Below, in pieces: positions 21,969-31,740 of a stretch of DNA of 64,000 nucleotides. The position numbers and the translations under genes were made by a program. Each line of letters opens with the position of its first letter. The stretch's first letter is position 1. Source of the stretch: Lodderomyces elongisporus (taxonomy: Eukaryota; Ascomycota; Pichiomycetes; Serinales; Debaryomycetaceae); NCBI RefSeq assembly GCF_030384665.1, contig NC_083673.1:1931501-1995500 (forward strand), read 5' to 3'. The notes under the pieces were generated by a model that did not search any database, was not told where the DNA came from, and was given only the letters and a program-made list of their open reading frames with translations.

Positions 21969-23854
21969 TTTTTTTTTTGTATCGACTGGAGGAAATATTC
22001 TGTTTATATATATGTGTATGTGTGTATGAATGTGTATGTGTATGTGTGTTTGTTTGTTTTCTATTTCTATTCGAAGAAATTGATGAATGATAAGTTGATA
22101 GATAAATAGGTCTATGAACTTAGCAAAGTGAATGATTCGTGTATGGAAACAAAACAAGTGAATAGAAGGGCTTATTCAAGAGAATATTTTATCCATTTAT
22201 ATATACATCTGGTAGGCCATATTTCCTTTCTAATTTTTTCTTTTCTTTTTCTTTTTCTTTTTCTTTTTCTTTTTCTTTTTCTTTTTCTTTTTTTTTTTCA
22301 ATTATTAGAATGTAAGCTATTGTAATTCCTCTTTGGCTGCAAAAATGTATCTGAATGTTGCTTCGAACATAGATGTTTGATGTAATTATCCAGCCTTGGA
22401 GTTGCGGGCTTACTAAGCAAACACAGCTTGACAAATAGATCTTGACGGAGTTAATGCTTACTTTATTGGGAATTTCTTTGCGTTATACTTGCTCGGAAAA
22501 AGAAAAAAAAAATGAATTGGAGAGGTGTACTCACGTGATTTACATTTGTAAAAAACAGAAAAAATTTGCATGTAAAATTATATTTTTATTTTTATTTTTG
22601 TTATTTCTCAAAATTCTTTCTTGATTTCTTTGTAATACAAAGCAGATTGGACATAAAAAAGTTGGACAGAAGTTAACATTCGGAGATAAAGTATCCACAA
22701 AAGGAATGTTTTCCGTAAGTGCATGTTTTTGTCATCAAAAATGAGATAGTAACATTTATGAACCTATGTAAAGATCAACTCTTGAGAGGACTGAACAAAC
22801 TTACACTAGTGGTTGAAGGCAATTCTTAAAGGTTGATATAGTTTGATTACTAAGACGAAATCGGTTATTACTCAAATCGAGTAGCATGAACAAGTGCAAA
22901 ACACAAGATCAGGACTGAATATGTCAAAATCAAAATCGTATCATATTGATAAAAAAAAATAAAGAGAAAAATAAAGAAAAAAATAAAGAAAAAAGTAAAG
23001 AAAAAAAAAAAGAAAGCTTAAAGAAAAAACTGTATTATACAAATACATATACATATGATGAATATGGTGTTCAATAGATAATTGGTTAGAAATACTTGAT
23101 CAAACAACGAAACCGAGTACTACTTCCTTTTTTACATTCTTTTTTTCAATGATAAGGAAAAACAAAATCCCAATTTATTTCTCATTGTAGTCACGTGACT
23201 TTATTGACGATACATAACGTTGCTCCGAAATATGTGTTGAGGAACAGAACTTCACTTAAACTTGCGCCTGGAGTGATTTTTTGGATTCCCCGCATGACTT
23301 TTGCTCCTTCCCAACAAAAAACAAAAAAAAAAGAGAGATTTTATGAGTATGTGTATGAGTATGTGAAGTAGTATGTGTAGTAGTATGTGTAAGAGTATTG
23401 AAGAAGAAAAATAAATAATTAAAATAAAAATTGGATAATTGCTAGCCTTGAATATCAAGCACTTGTGTTTGTTAAAGGGGGGGGAGTTGGGTCACACAAG
23501 GGGTTCACGCATTTTCAAGTGAGAAAATTATAAAGTATACGTACATCAAAAGAACCAATCAATTGATTCATTCTTAAAGAGACCCTTTTGAACTTTAATT
23601 GAGTGGGGTATTAAGTCTGATTAGTATTTAACAACATCTGAGTTCAGTTTAAATTTCAAGTTATCATTTATTTCAGTTTTCACCATTTCCAATTCCAGTT
23701 CAAATTCGAACACAAATTCCATAACACCAACACCGACACCGACACCGACACCGACTAAAACCCTTTTTCTTTATAGAAATAAAATAAAAAATAAAAATAA
23801 AAAGGCAAAACGTCGAAATAATCCTTCTGCCTTAACAATTTTAAACAAATCAAT
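21969..23854. promoter_or_regulatory. Intergenic region between OYE copy 3 and GPT2
   Basis: About 1.9 kb. It holds a GT-rich tract just upstream of OYE copy 3, a CTTTTT tandem repeat (about 22234-22300), a TTACTAA Yap1-like site at 22847-22853, and CACGTG cores at 22532-22537 and 23192-23197. A CCGACA repeat (about 23725-23755) lies in the GPT2 leader. No gene is supported. Confidence 0.5.
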
Positions 23855-26146
23855 ATGGGTGACAAACATCACCACGATTCTGCTCATTCATCGTCGTCAG
23901 AGTCCTATTCAGAATCAGTTGCTCGTCAAGCTTCGCATGATGAATCGACAATTAAGAATAAAAAATCAAAGTACCTGGAGAGGTCGGTCTCATACTACAT
24001 TACCCTAATTTTCCGTATTTTTGCATATGACTCCATTCTATGGTTTTTCAATCTTGTAATTCACACATTTTTTAGAGATGTTCAGACACGTGGCAGTTTC
24101 AACATTCCTAAAAGAGGTCCAGTTATATTTGTTATTGCGCCACACCACAATCAATTTGTCGATGGATTGGTTGTTATGACCAAAGTCAAGGAACACCTGA
24201 ATCGTCGTATTGCGTTTTTGATTGCACAGAAATCGTATGATCGGTTCTTTATTGGTGATGCCGCAAAATTGTGTAGTGCCATTCCGGTAAAGAGAGCACA
24301 AGACCTTTTGAAGATGGGAACGGGTGTGATTTATGGAGATGAGAATGATGCAAGGATTCTTAGAGGTAAAGGAACCAAATTTACTACGCAGTGTCAAGAA
24401 AAGGGATTGATTGGATTGCCCAATAGTTTGGGCAATAGTCAGATTTTGGAGATTATTGATGATGAAAAGTTGGTTTTGAGGAAACCATTTAGTTCACCAA
24501 GATCAGAGATTGAAAAGAGGATTCAGGAGAAATTGAAGCAGGGTACCGAGTTTAAGATTGCTCCGCATATCGACAATCATATAGTATTTCAGAATGTTTT
24601 TGATCATTTGAATGATGGCAAGGTATTGGGAATCTTTCCCGAAGGTGGCTCGCATGATCGTCCTGATTTATTACCATTAAAACCCGGAGTGGCTATAATG
24701 GCATTGGGTGCTGTGGCACAGCTGATGAAGGAAAGGTTGGAAGATGAAGAAGATGGTGTACCTAATCCACCTCCGGTCACGCCAGTGGCCATTGTCCCCG
24801 TTGGCTTGAGTTATTTCCATCCACACAAGTTTCGGTCTCGTGTGGTGATTGAGTTTGGAAAACCAATTATTGTTACAGAAAAAATGGCTGATCAGTACCA
24901 AAAAAACAATAGGGAATCTGTAGACACTTTGCTCAAGATTGTTACCCTTGGTTTGAAGGAAGTTACTATGACTTGTAATGATTACGAAACGCTTATGGTT
25001 TTGCAAGCTGCAAGAAGGTTGTACACCTCGGGTAACCGAGACAATATACCACTACCCATGGTTATTGAGATGAATAGGAGGTTAATTAAAGGATATGAGC
25101 AGTATAAGGATCAGCCCGATGTGCAAGAATTGAAGGATGCAGTATTGGAGTACAATAGGCAATTGCGAAGATTAGATCTTCGTGACCACCAGGTGGAGTC
25201 ATTAACGCGTACTAATAGGGCACATACAATCTGGACTTTTATTGCGCGGTCGTTTAAGTTTTCCCTATTTATGGGCTTGAGTTTACCAGGAATCTTTATG
25301 TTTAGTCCAGTTTTCATTATATCCTCGCGGATATCGAAGAAGAAGGCCAAGGAGGCGCTTGCAGGGTCGGTGGTTAAGATCAAGGCCAAGGATGTTTTGA
25401 GTACGTGGAAAATTCTTGTGGCATTGGGTCTTGCGCCCATGTTGTATATTTTCTGGTCGATTATGGGTGTGATTGTTATTAATAGATTGCAGTTACTTGG
25501 GCAATACCAGCCACCGACGTGGATTTTGTTTATAGTCTTTTATCTTTGGGCAGTGCTCACGACATATGCGTCATTGCGGATGGGTGAGATTGGTATTGAT
25601 TATTACAAGTCGTTGAAGCCATTGTTTATATCGATGTTGAGTATTAGCCGTGACCAATTTCAGATTGAGGATTTGAAAGCTACAAGACGCAATTTGCAAG
25701 TACGGGTGAATGCGTTTTGCAACAAGTATGGACCTGATATATTTGAAGATTTTGATAGGTTTTACCGCCAGTATAATGAGGGAGAGACGAATGAGGCAGA
25801 CTTGGAGGCGGAGACTAGGCAGGATGAGGCCAATGCCAGGTTTGAAGATTTGCAGAGGACAACCAGTGCGAGCTCGTTGGATTTCAATTTGCACAATCTT
25901 GCTGATATTCCGATTTTCGCGGCTGCTGATTTGGAGCAGACTAGTGATGTTGACTTGACCAAAGACCCCGAAGAGGAGGAGACGGAGGAGACGGAAAAAG
26001 AGGTAGAGACTGATGGAGTGGAAACCGTGGGAAACAACAATATCATCAATATCAGTAATGATATTGATGGTGGTGGTGGTGGTAATGATGGTGCAAAGAT
26101 GAGATTGAGAAAATCATTGGGTGAGAAGTATTCAAATGTGGAGTAA
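23855..26146 (+). CDS. GPT2: Glycerol-3-phosphate/DHAP sn-1 acyltransferase
   Basis: A 763-residue ER membrane enzyme catalysing the first acylation in phospholipid and triacylglycerol synthesis. Acyltransferase motif I is HNQFVD (98-103, the HX4D catalytic pair). The downstream motif FPEGGSHDRP (262-271) and the PVGLSYFHPHKFRSR block are also clear. Hydrophobic segments near the N-terminus (about 45-70) and at about 465-490, 515-545 and 555-580 fit a multi-span protein. An acidic, Ser-rich C-terminal tail (after about 640), typically phosphorylated in the yeast enzymes, ends with Asn/Gly-rich low complexity. Gpt2 and Sct1 are paralogues in Saccharomyces. I prefer GPT2 because BET3 and MET1, its neighbours in yeast, are also in this window, but this may be a single pre-duplication orthologue. 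An extra loop lies at about 290-309. Confidence 0.92.
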   Translation: MGDKHHHDSAHSSSSESYSESVARQASHDESTIKNKKSKYLERSVSYYITLIFRIFAYDSILWFFNLVIHTFFRDVQTRGSFNIPKRGPVIFVIAPHHNQFVDGLVVMTKVKEHLNRRIAFLIAQKSYDRFFIGDAAKLCSAIPVKRAQDLLKMGTGVIYGDENDARILRGKGTKFTTQCQEKGLIGLPNSLGNSQILEIIDDEKLVLRKPFSSPRSEIEKRIQEKLKQGTEFKIAPHIDNHIVFQNVFDHLNDGKVLGIFPEGGSHDRPDLLPLKPGVAIMALGAVAQLMKERLEDEEDGVPNPPPVTPVAIVPVGLSYFHPHKFRSRVVIEFGKPIIVTEKMADQYQKNNRESVDTLLKIVTLGLKEVTMTCNDYETLMVLQAARRLYTSGNRDNIPLPMVIEMNRRLIKGYEQYKDQPDVQELKDAVLEYNRQLRRLDLRDHQVESLTRTNRAHTIWTFIARSFKFSLFMGLSLPGIFMFSPVFIISSRISKKKAKEALAGSVVKIKAKDVLSTWKILVALGLAPMLYIFWSIMGVIVINRLQLLGQYQPPTWILFIVFYLWAVLTTYASLRMGEIGIDYYKSLKPLFISMLSISRDQFQIEDLKATRRNLQVRVNAFCNKYGPDIFEDFDRFYRQYNEGETNEADLEAETRQDEANARFEDLQRTTSASSLDFNLHNLADIPIFAAADLEQTSDVDLTKDPEEEETEETEKEVETDGVETVGNNNIINISNDIDGGGGGNDGAKMRLRKSLGEKYSNVE

Positions 26147-27697
26147 TGATTGAATGAGGAGTATAGGTAATAAAATTAATCATAATATAATTATTGTAAC
26201 AAAACAAAATCAGTAAGATGAATAAAAACCGAAACACTGGACTACTGGTTTCTCTCTTCTCTCTTCTCTCTTGTGTCTTCTGTCTTGTGTCTTGTGTGTG
26301 GGGGGAGGGCGGAGGCCGTATCGTGCAGTTATCTTTGTGTGCAGTGTTATTGTTGATAGATGAAATTTCTTTAAAAAGCAACGATGTAAAAAAAAGATTT
26401 TGGGGAAAGACAATAGATGTAGCTCGACTTGAATGTTTATATACTGCATCCACACATCTAATTGTTCTCTCACAAGTTGCTGTTCTCATAGATACCACCG
26501 CCACCTCCTTCTCCTGGTGCAATGCAATGAACCGTTGCCCTTTAACTATTTTTCTTGATTATTTGCTCTATCTCTCTATCTAGCTCTTTTGTTTCCTTTG
26601 AGGAAGGCTAAATAAGATATAATAAAAGCCTTGTGCTATTACTTGATTGAGTTAAAACCTCTCTTTTATTATTATTATTATTATTATTAATTTTTCTCGT
26701 GTTCTTGCAAAAGGAGTTGAAGCTACAGAATACAGCATTTGATTTTAGCTTTAGTTCCAGCATTAGCATAAGAAAGCAATAGGATTACATGGCCTTGGTT
26801 GAAATATAAGTCATTGAAAAAAAAAATCCCTCACTTTCTAATGGTGTCTTGTGAATGTGTATGTTGTGCAACTGCATCCTAATTTTTCTTACAGTTATAA
26901 TTATTTATTATAGTTAATTTTATTTTATTTATTATTTATTTTCACATGTTTTTTTCAAAAGTTTGTTTGATTGAGGTAAATACCCTTCTTGCTTGGTGCT
27001 GCTGCATTGAGTAAACTCATCACCAAATTGAGTAAGAAAAAGAGAGTGTGTGGGAAAGAGGGAAAGAAACGCTCCATGTACGTTTGATGACGCTAAGTTT
27101 GCCATTTGTTTATCTGCAATATATCCGTTTGTAAAATCACCCATTACCAAGTTGAGGTGTTTATATGTTTAAGTTTATGTTTATGTTTGTGTTTGTGTTT
27201 GTGTGTGTGTCGTATTTTCAATCTCTCTAGTCATTGCTAGCACCAAACACTTGGCAAAGTTTCGGAGAAGTGGAAAGGAAAGGAAAGGAAAGGAAAGGAA
27301 AGGAAAGAAAGAAAACCAACCAATCAATCAACCTCTTGAAGTTAGAAAGATGGACCGAGCAATATTTTTCTACTGGTTTGTATACCCATCCCTTTTGTGT
27401 GTGTGAGAGGAGAGGGACCCTTTTGTACTACTACTACTACTACTACTACTAGAGGGAAGTAGTAGTACCACTACTTGTACTAGTGCCTCCACTAACCAAC
27501 TAAAGAGGAAGAAAAAAAAAAAATGCTAACAAATTTTTTAGATGCAAATCTCGCACCCTTTTGTTTGTCGCATTGCACGGAAATTGTCGTAACCTTTTTT
27601 TTTATTTCCACAACAAAGACATCAAGATGCAGAGAGGGTATAGCACTTTACGCATTAGGTAAATTTCATCTGCAACGCGATAAATCCCACCAATGAT

Positions 27698-27728
<31 letters not shown>

Positions 27729-28132
27729 GAGAAAGAAAGAAGAAGAATAATAAAAAGGCGTAGGGACAGAAAGTGCAATTGTGTAATTTTCCTCTTGCTC
27801 CATAAGTACGCGGCAGATCTAGAATCCGTCATTGGAGAAAGGTAGAGGGGTTATAGAGATAGAAGTTGTTTTGCCAAAAATCGTGTTAATTAGACAAAGC
27901 CACTAAAGGCGGTAATTGTTGATCATCAAATGCTTTGACGTCCAAAATGAAAGAACTCTTTTCCAGATTCCCAATATATACTACTGAACTAGTTATATAT
28001 TTATATATATGTATTTCCCTTAAACTCTGCTTCACTTTTTCTACTCTTGTTTAGTCCCATCTTCTCCTGTGCCCTTGTTTTTCCTTTTTTCCTTTTTTCC
28101 TTTTTTCCATCTTCCCTTTTGGTAAAGTAAAG
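26147..28132. other. Intergenic region with several simple repeats
   Basis: About 2 kb with no supported gene. It contains an ATT tract (about 26665-26690), a GGAAA repeat (about 27275-27305), an ACT tract followed by an AGT tract forming a perfect 10-bp hairpin stem (27441-27450 with 27458-27467), and a GA tract (about 27701-27730). A TATA-like stretch at about 27988-28012 precedes the small secreted-precursor gene. Confidence 0.5.
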
Positions 28133-28426
28133 ATGAAGTGGGCTACTATACTGCTATTCCTTACATTGACAATAGCAACCATTGTACCTGCTAATGTGGA
28201 TTTGAAAGCTAGAAAGTTGGCTACTGCAACACAACCAAGACTGAGACCAGGTTCAGTGGTGAAGAGATACGATGCGGCAAACGAAGTCAATAATCCAGTG
28301 GTAACCGCACCATTATACAAAAGAGATGATGAAACAATTATGTTCAACTCTGCTGATGAAGCCCAAAGACGGAAAAGAGACGGCAAATATATTATTCCCA
28401 AAGTGAAGCAAGAACTATTCTTGTAA
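28133..28426 (+). CDS. Putative small secreted, Kex2-processed precursor
   Basis: A 97-residue protein I do not recognise. Residues 1-20 form a clear signal peptide (one Lys, then a hydrophobic core, with a small residue at the end). The rest is hydrophilic with three dibasic Kex2-type sites: KR at 44-45, KR at 63-64 and RRKR at 79-82. Cleavage would release peptides of about 17 residues (46-62), 14 residues (65-78) and 15 residues (83-97, DGKYIIPKVKQELFL). It has no cysteines, no transmembrane segment other than the signal, and no GPI signal. The peptides are not repeats of one another and do not resemble the alpha-pheromone layout. A TATA-like element about 130 bp upstream and an A-rich start context (gtaaagATG) support expression. 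Function unknown. Confidence 0.68.
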   Translation: MKWATILLFLTLTIATIVPANVDLKARKLATATQPRLRPGSVVKRYDAANEVNNPVVTAPLYKRDDETIMFNSADEAQRRKRDGKYIIPKVKQELFL

Positions 28427-28548
28427 AAATAGTTGGTTAATTAAAATATATAAAATAAAAAGAATAAAAAAAAGAAAGAAAGAATAATGGGCAGGTCCCA
28501 TACAAAAAGAGTGCCAACCCACTCCATTACGAACAATGAAACGATTAT

Positions 28549-28597
<49 letters not shown>

Positions 28598-28947
28598 ACC
28601 ATTTGTCACGTATATGCGTGTATAAAGGGGATATATATAAAAAATAAAGGGGCAGTCTCCAGTGTGATCAATACCATACTATAAAGAGACGTGAAAAAAC
28701 TTCCCCCCACTGTATAAAATGTGTAAACGAATAATAATAATACATGAATTGAATGATTATGAATGATGATCTTTTTAAATTAAGAAAAACACCACATTTC
28801 TTTATCTGTATTTTCCCCCAAAAAAATAAGAATTAAAAAAGGAAAAGGAAAAGGAAAAGGAAAAGGAAAATGAAAAGAGTCCTTCAAAAATATTAATGAA
28901 AACTCAAAACCTGGTGGGTACTAGCCCCCTTTTACTTACTTACTTAC
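28427..28947. other. Intergenic spacer with AT microsatellite
   Basis: Contains an (AT)n tract (about 28552-28595) and a GGAAAA repeat (about 28841-28868). No gene seen. It is the 3' region of both convergent neighbours. Confidence 0.6.
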
Positions 28948-29802
28948 TTATTCATTCAACTTTTCCAACACATTGTCAAATGGCCCCGTCATTTTCTTCA
29001 CACTGGTCTCATTAAACGTTTTCAACTCCAGTATACAATCATTGAGGTACTTGTCGAATTCAACCATCTTGCCTGAATTTGCATCGGTCTTGAAAATCCG
29101 CAACCCATTTAATTTGTCAAAGCCATCGCCATCGCCATCGCCACCAATAGGTATTTGCACTGTTGACTCACTAAACTTGCCCAATGTTTGACTAAGCTTA
29201 ATGAGCTTGTTATAATGTCCATACATCAATTCCTTCCTTTGTTGAGACGACGAGTCTATTCGGGACTGAAGTGTATTTCGAAGTTTGAGAATCTCAAGAG
29301 GTGTTGAGCTTTGAATAAATCTTTCAACATCTTCCGTGGTTTTCAAGCTACTGTAATTGTCTGACGTATGCAAAGATTTTTGCTCGTGTGGAATTGTATC
29401 ATTTTCTGATCCAGATTCATTCTTAGACACAGTGTCGTGACTTTCTGCATTGTTACCAACTGCTGTTGTCAGCAGAGTCAAAGGCTCTGCATTGGTATTG
29501 GTATTGTTGTTGCCGTAGCTGTTGCTGTTTGTGGCATTATTTTTCTTTTGTTGTAGATGGTAATACTCCTGTAGTGCTTTTCGCCGACTAGATATTTTTC
29601 GAGCCCCATGCAGCTGTACAGGTGTCGCAGGTTGTGATGGTAGTGATGATTGATTAGATTGTTCGCCACCGGATGCTAAAGACGATACAGATAGAGTTGG
29701 TGAATTGGCTATAGTGGGTGTTGATGGTGCCGAGGGTGTCCCATCTTTTTGGTATTCTCTTCTTGGTTTCTTATATGATAATAGTGGTGACTGCACAGAC
29801 AT
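28948..29802 (-). CDS. VPS51: GARP complex subunit Vps51
   Basis: A 284-residue Vps51/Vps67-family protein. Vps51 is the small subunit of the GARP tether (with Vps52, Vps53, Vps54) that captures endosome-derived vesicles at the late Golgi and contacts the SNARE Tlg1. Seen: a Ser/Pro/Thr-rich N-terminus, the conserved short motif RRKALQEYYHL (73-83), an Asn/Thr-rich low-complexity linker (about 88-150), then a helical domain beginning TTEDVERFIQSS with LEILKLRNTLQSRIDSS and MYGHYNKLIKLS. It is longer than yeast Vps51 (164 residues), mainly from the linker and N-terminus. A DGDGDG run and the final helix are extra features. The ATG at 29802 is the first Met of the frame. Confidence 0.85.
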   Translation of the reverse strand: MSVQSPLLSYKKPRREYQKDGTPSAPSTPTIANSPTLSVSSLASGGEQSNQSSLPSQPATPVQLHGARKISSRRKALQEYYHLQQKKNNATNSNSYGNNNTNTNAEPLTLLTTAVGNNAESHDTVSKNESGSENDTIPHEQKSLHTSDNYSSLKTTEDVERFIQSSTPLEILKLRNTLQSRIDSSSQQRKELMYGHYNKLIKLSQTLGKFSESTVQIPIGGDGDGDGFDKLNGLRIFKTDANSGKMVEFDKYLNDCILELKTFNETSVKKMTGPFDNVLEKLNE

Positions 29803-30912
29803 TCTAGCTTTGAAATCAATGATTAGAAAAAATGAAAATAAAAAAATAAATAAAGAACAACAATCTCAAAAAAAAAAGGGGAAAACCTCCAACTATACTT
29901 GTGTTTTGCCAAAAAGAAAAGGAAGAAAAAGAGGAAATGAAACAGTTCAATATGTGTGTATTTGCAGGTGTGTATATATATACGTCTAGTTTCTAGTTGT
30001 TTGGTGCAAACCTGCTTCCAAAATGTAAATGTGAGGCTCTTTATTATACGAAAAAGAAAAAGAAAGGAAAAAAACATTTAATTCTTGTGTTGCCTTGTCG
30101 CTAACTTAGTTGCGACACTCTAAAAAAACGACACTGGCGATTCTCGAATTACAGATCAATAATAAATATATATATATATATATATATGTATATATTTTGT
30201 TTGTTTTTTTTATTTTTATGTTAAAAGTCACTTTTGTACTCACTTACCAAATAAAAGTAAATAATGAATTCACAGCTTCAGCCTTCGTTTCTGCTTCTGT
30301 TTCTGCTACACAGTATAGAGAAATATATATATATATATGCTACCAAATGAAAAGTCCGTCAGTCATTTCTTCTTCTTTTCCTTTTTATTTTTTATTTTTA
30401 TTATTTTTTTTTTTAATCGAAATTTCTTTTTGCCCATTCCACCTTCCACCTTCTAACTTTCTGCTTTTGTCTTTTGTCTTTCGACTCTCGTTTCTTTTTA
30501 ATTTTATTTTTTTTTTTATTTTATTTGTACTTTCTGTATGTTATGTGTATGCTATTAATTTCTCTATAAACTATTACGTAATGGCTTATCTCTGGCATAG
30601 CACATTTACAATCACTGACTAAAATCTTCTAACATTGCCACCAGTTTCCAAGCAGCTTTTAAAATCACAAACCCACACTATTACCACACCATTATTGCCG
30701 ACCATTATCAGTCATCATCTTTTCTTTACTCTTCACTTGTCTTTTGTTCTTGAAGTATACACCAAACACTTCCAGTATTTAATAGAACATAACTTACTTC
30801 TTTTTTTTACCACTACCACCACTACCATTACCACTACTACTACCACTACCTTGAGCTCCTTTTCGTTGGTCTAATCGATTACACACACACACATACACAT
30901 ACACATAGCACA
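29803..30912. other. Divergent promoter region VPS51 / TMC1-like gene
   Basis: About 1.1 kb between divergent starts, with TA tracts (about 30165-30192 and 30325-30338), T-rich tracts, ACT-type repeats (about 30810-30850) and a CACA-rich leader just before the plus-strand start. The 170-codon plus frame at 30110 is T-rich low complexity and not called. Confidence 0.5.
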
Positions 30913-31482
30913 ATGAAAGTCACAATCAGATTGTCTACAGAATCCTCATTCCAAATCACTATTCCAGATAACTCAACAGTAGCTGATCTCAGAAGCTCTG
31001 TCAAAGTGGGCTCACCAAACCCCATTGCTAAGGACTTCAAGCTCATATACAATGGAGCAAAGCTACAACCCTTGGATAAGCTGCTCTCGTCCTTTGGAAT
31101 GACCCCAGATAAGGATATCATCAATGTGATTTTGATGTCAAATGGGCATGACACACCACCAATCTCGCCTCAAGCATCGTCGGAGAACTTATTAACAACG
31201 GCAACCATTAATGATGGCAAAAGTACTACTACTAGTACTACTACACCAGCTAGTGTCGTTGTAAAGAAAACCAAAAAGAAGAACAAGTGCAATTTCAAAA
31301 ACTGTGCCTCTGCACCATTAAGAATGGTTGGTACTTGTAATCACTGTCAGGGGAAATTTTGTGCAAAACACAGATTATTAGAAGACCATTTGTGTATTGG
31401 ACTACAAGTATGTAAAGATTCGGCACATGATCAAAATGCCTTGAAGTTGCAAAGTGAAAGCACAATAGTAAGCAGGGTCTAA
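30913..31482 (+). CDS. TMC1: Ubiquitin-like / AN1 zinc-finger protein
   Basis: A 189-residue two-domain protein. Residues 1-76 look like a ubiquitin fold (VTIRL start, then DFKLIYNGAKLQPLDKLLSSFG). A Ser/Thr-rich linker (about 80-118) and a Lys-rich segment (119-125) lead to an AN1-type zinc finger. Its ligands are C126, C131, C142, C145, C150, H153, H159 and C161. AN1 proteins such as yeast Cuz1 and Tmc1 act in stress responses linked to the proteasome and Cdc48. The symbol rests mainly on position: TMC1 (YOR052C) is next to ETT1 (YOR051C) in Saccharomyces, and ETT1 is the next gene here. Start context (gcacaATG) is good. Confidence 0.82.
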   Translation: MKVTIRLSTESSFQITIPDNSTVADLRSSVKVGSPNPIAKDFKLIYNGAKLQPLDKLLSSFGMTPDKDIINVILMSNGHDTPPISPQASSENLLTTATINDGKSTTTSTTTPASVVVKKTKKKNKCNFKNCASAPLRMVGTCNHCQGKFCAKHRLLEDHLCIGLQVCKDSAHDQNALKLQSESTIVSRV

Positions 31483-31740
31483 TCATTGACAAATGACTTT
31501 TGAAAATCTTTTCTTGTACTCCACAACCTTTCCCGCACCTTCTTCATTTGCTTTCTTCTTCACTTCTCTGCATATACATAAATATGTCAACAAATAGCTC
31601 ATACTTTTATACAAATATATCAACGTTAATTTCATAATATACAATAATTCCATATATGTAGGTTATATACTTTTATAAAGAAAAGAAAAGAAGAGAAAAG
31701 ATTTGAGAACAAAAAGAAATTGACAAGCCAAATCGCACTT

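Noticed and set aside
21969..22157. N-terminal extension of OYE copy 3 with His/Ile repeats
   Set aside because: It is a GT/CA microsatellite read as codons; the Met at 21968 aligns with the other copies.
26218..26583. 121-codon plus-strand frame
   Set aside because: No recognisable domain, low-complexity stretches, and overlapping open frames on the other strand; looks like chance openness.
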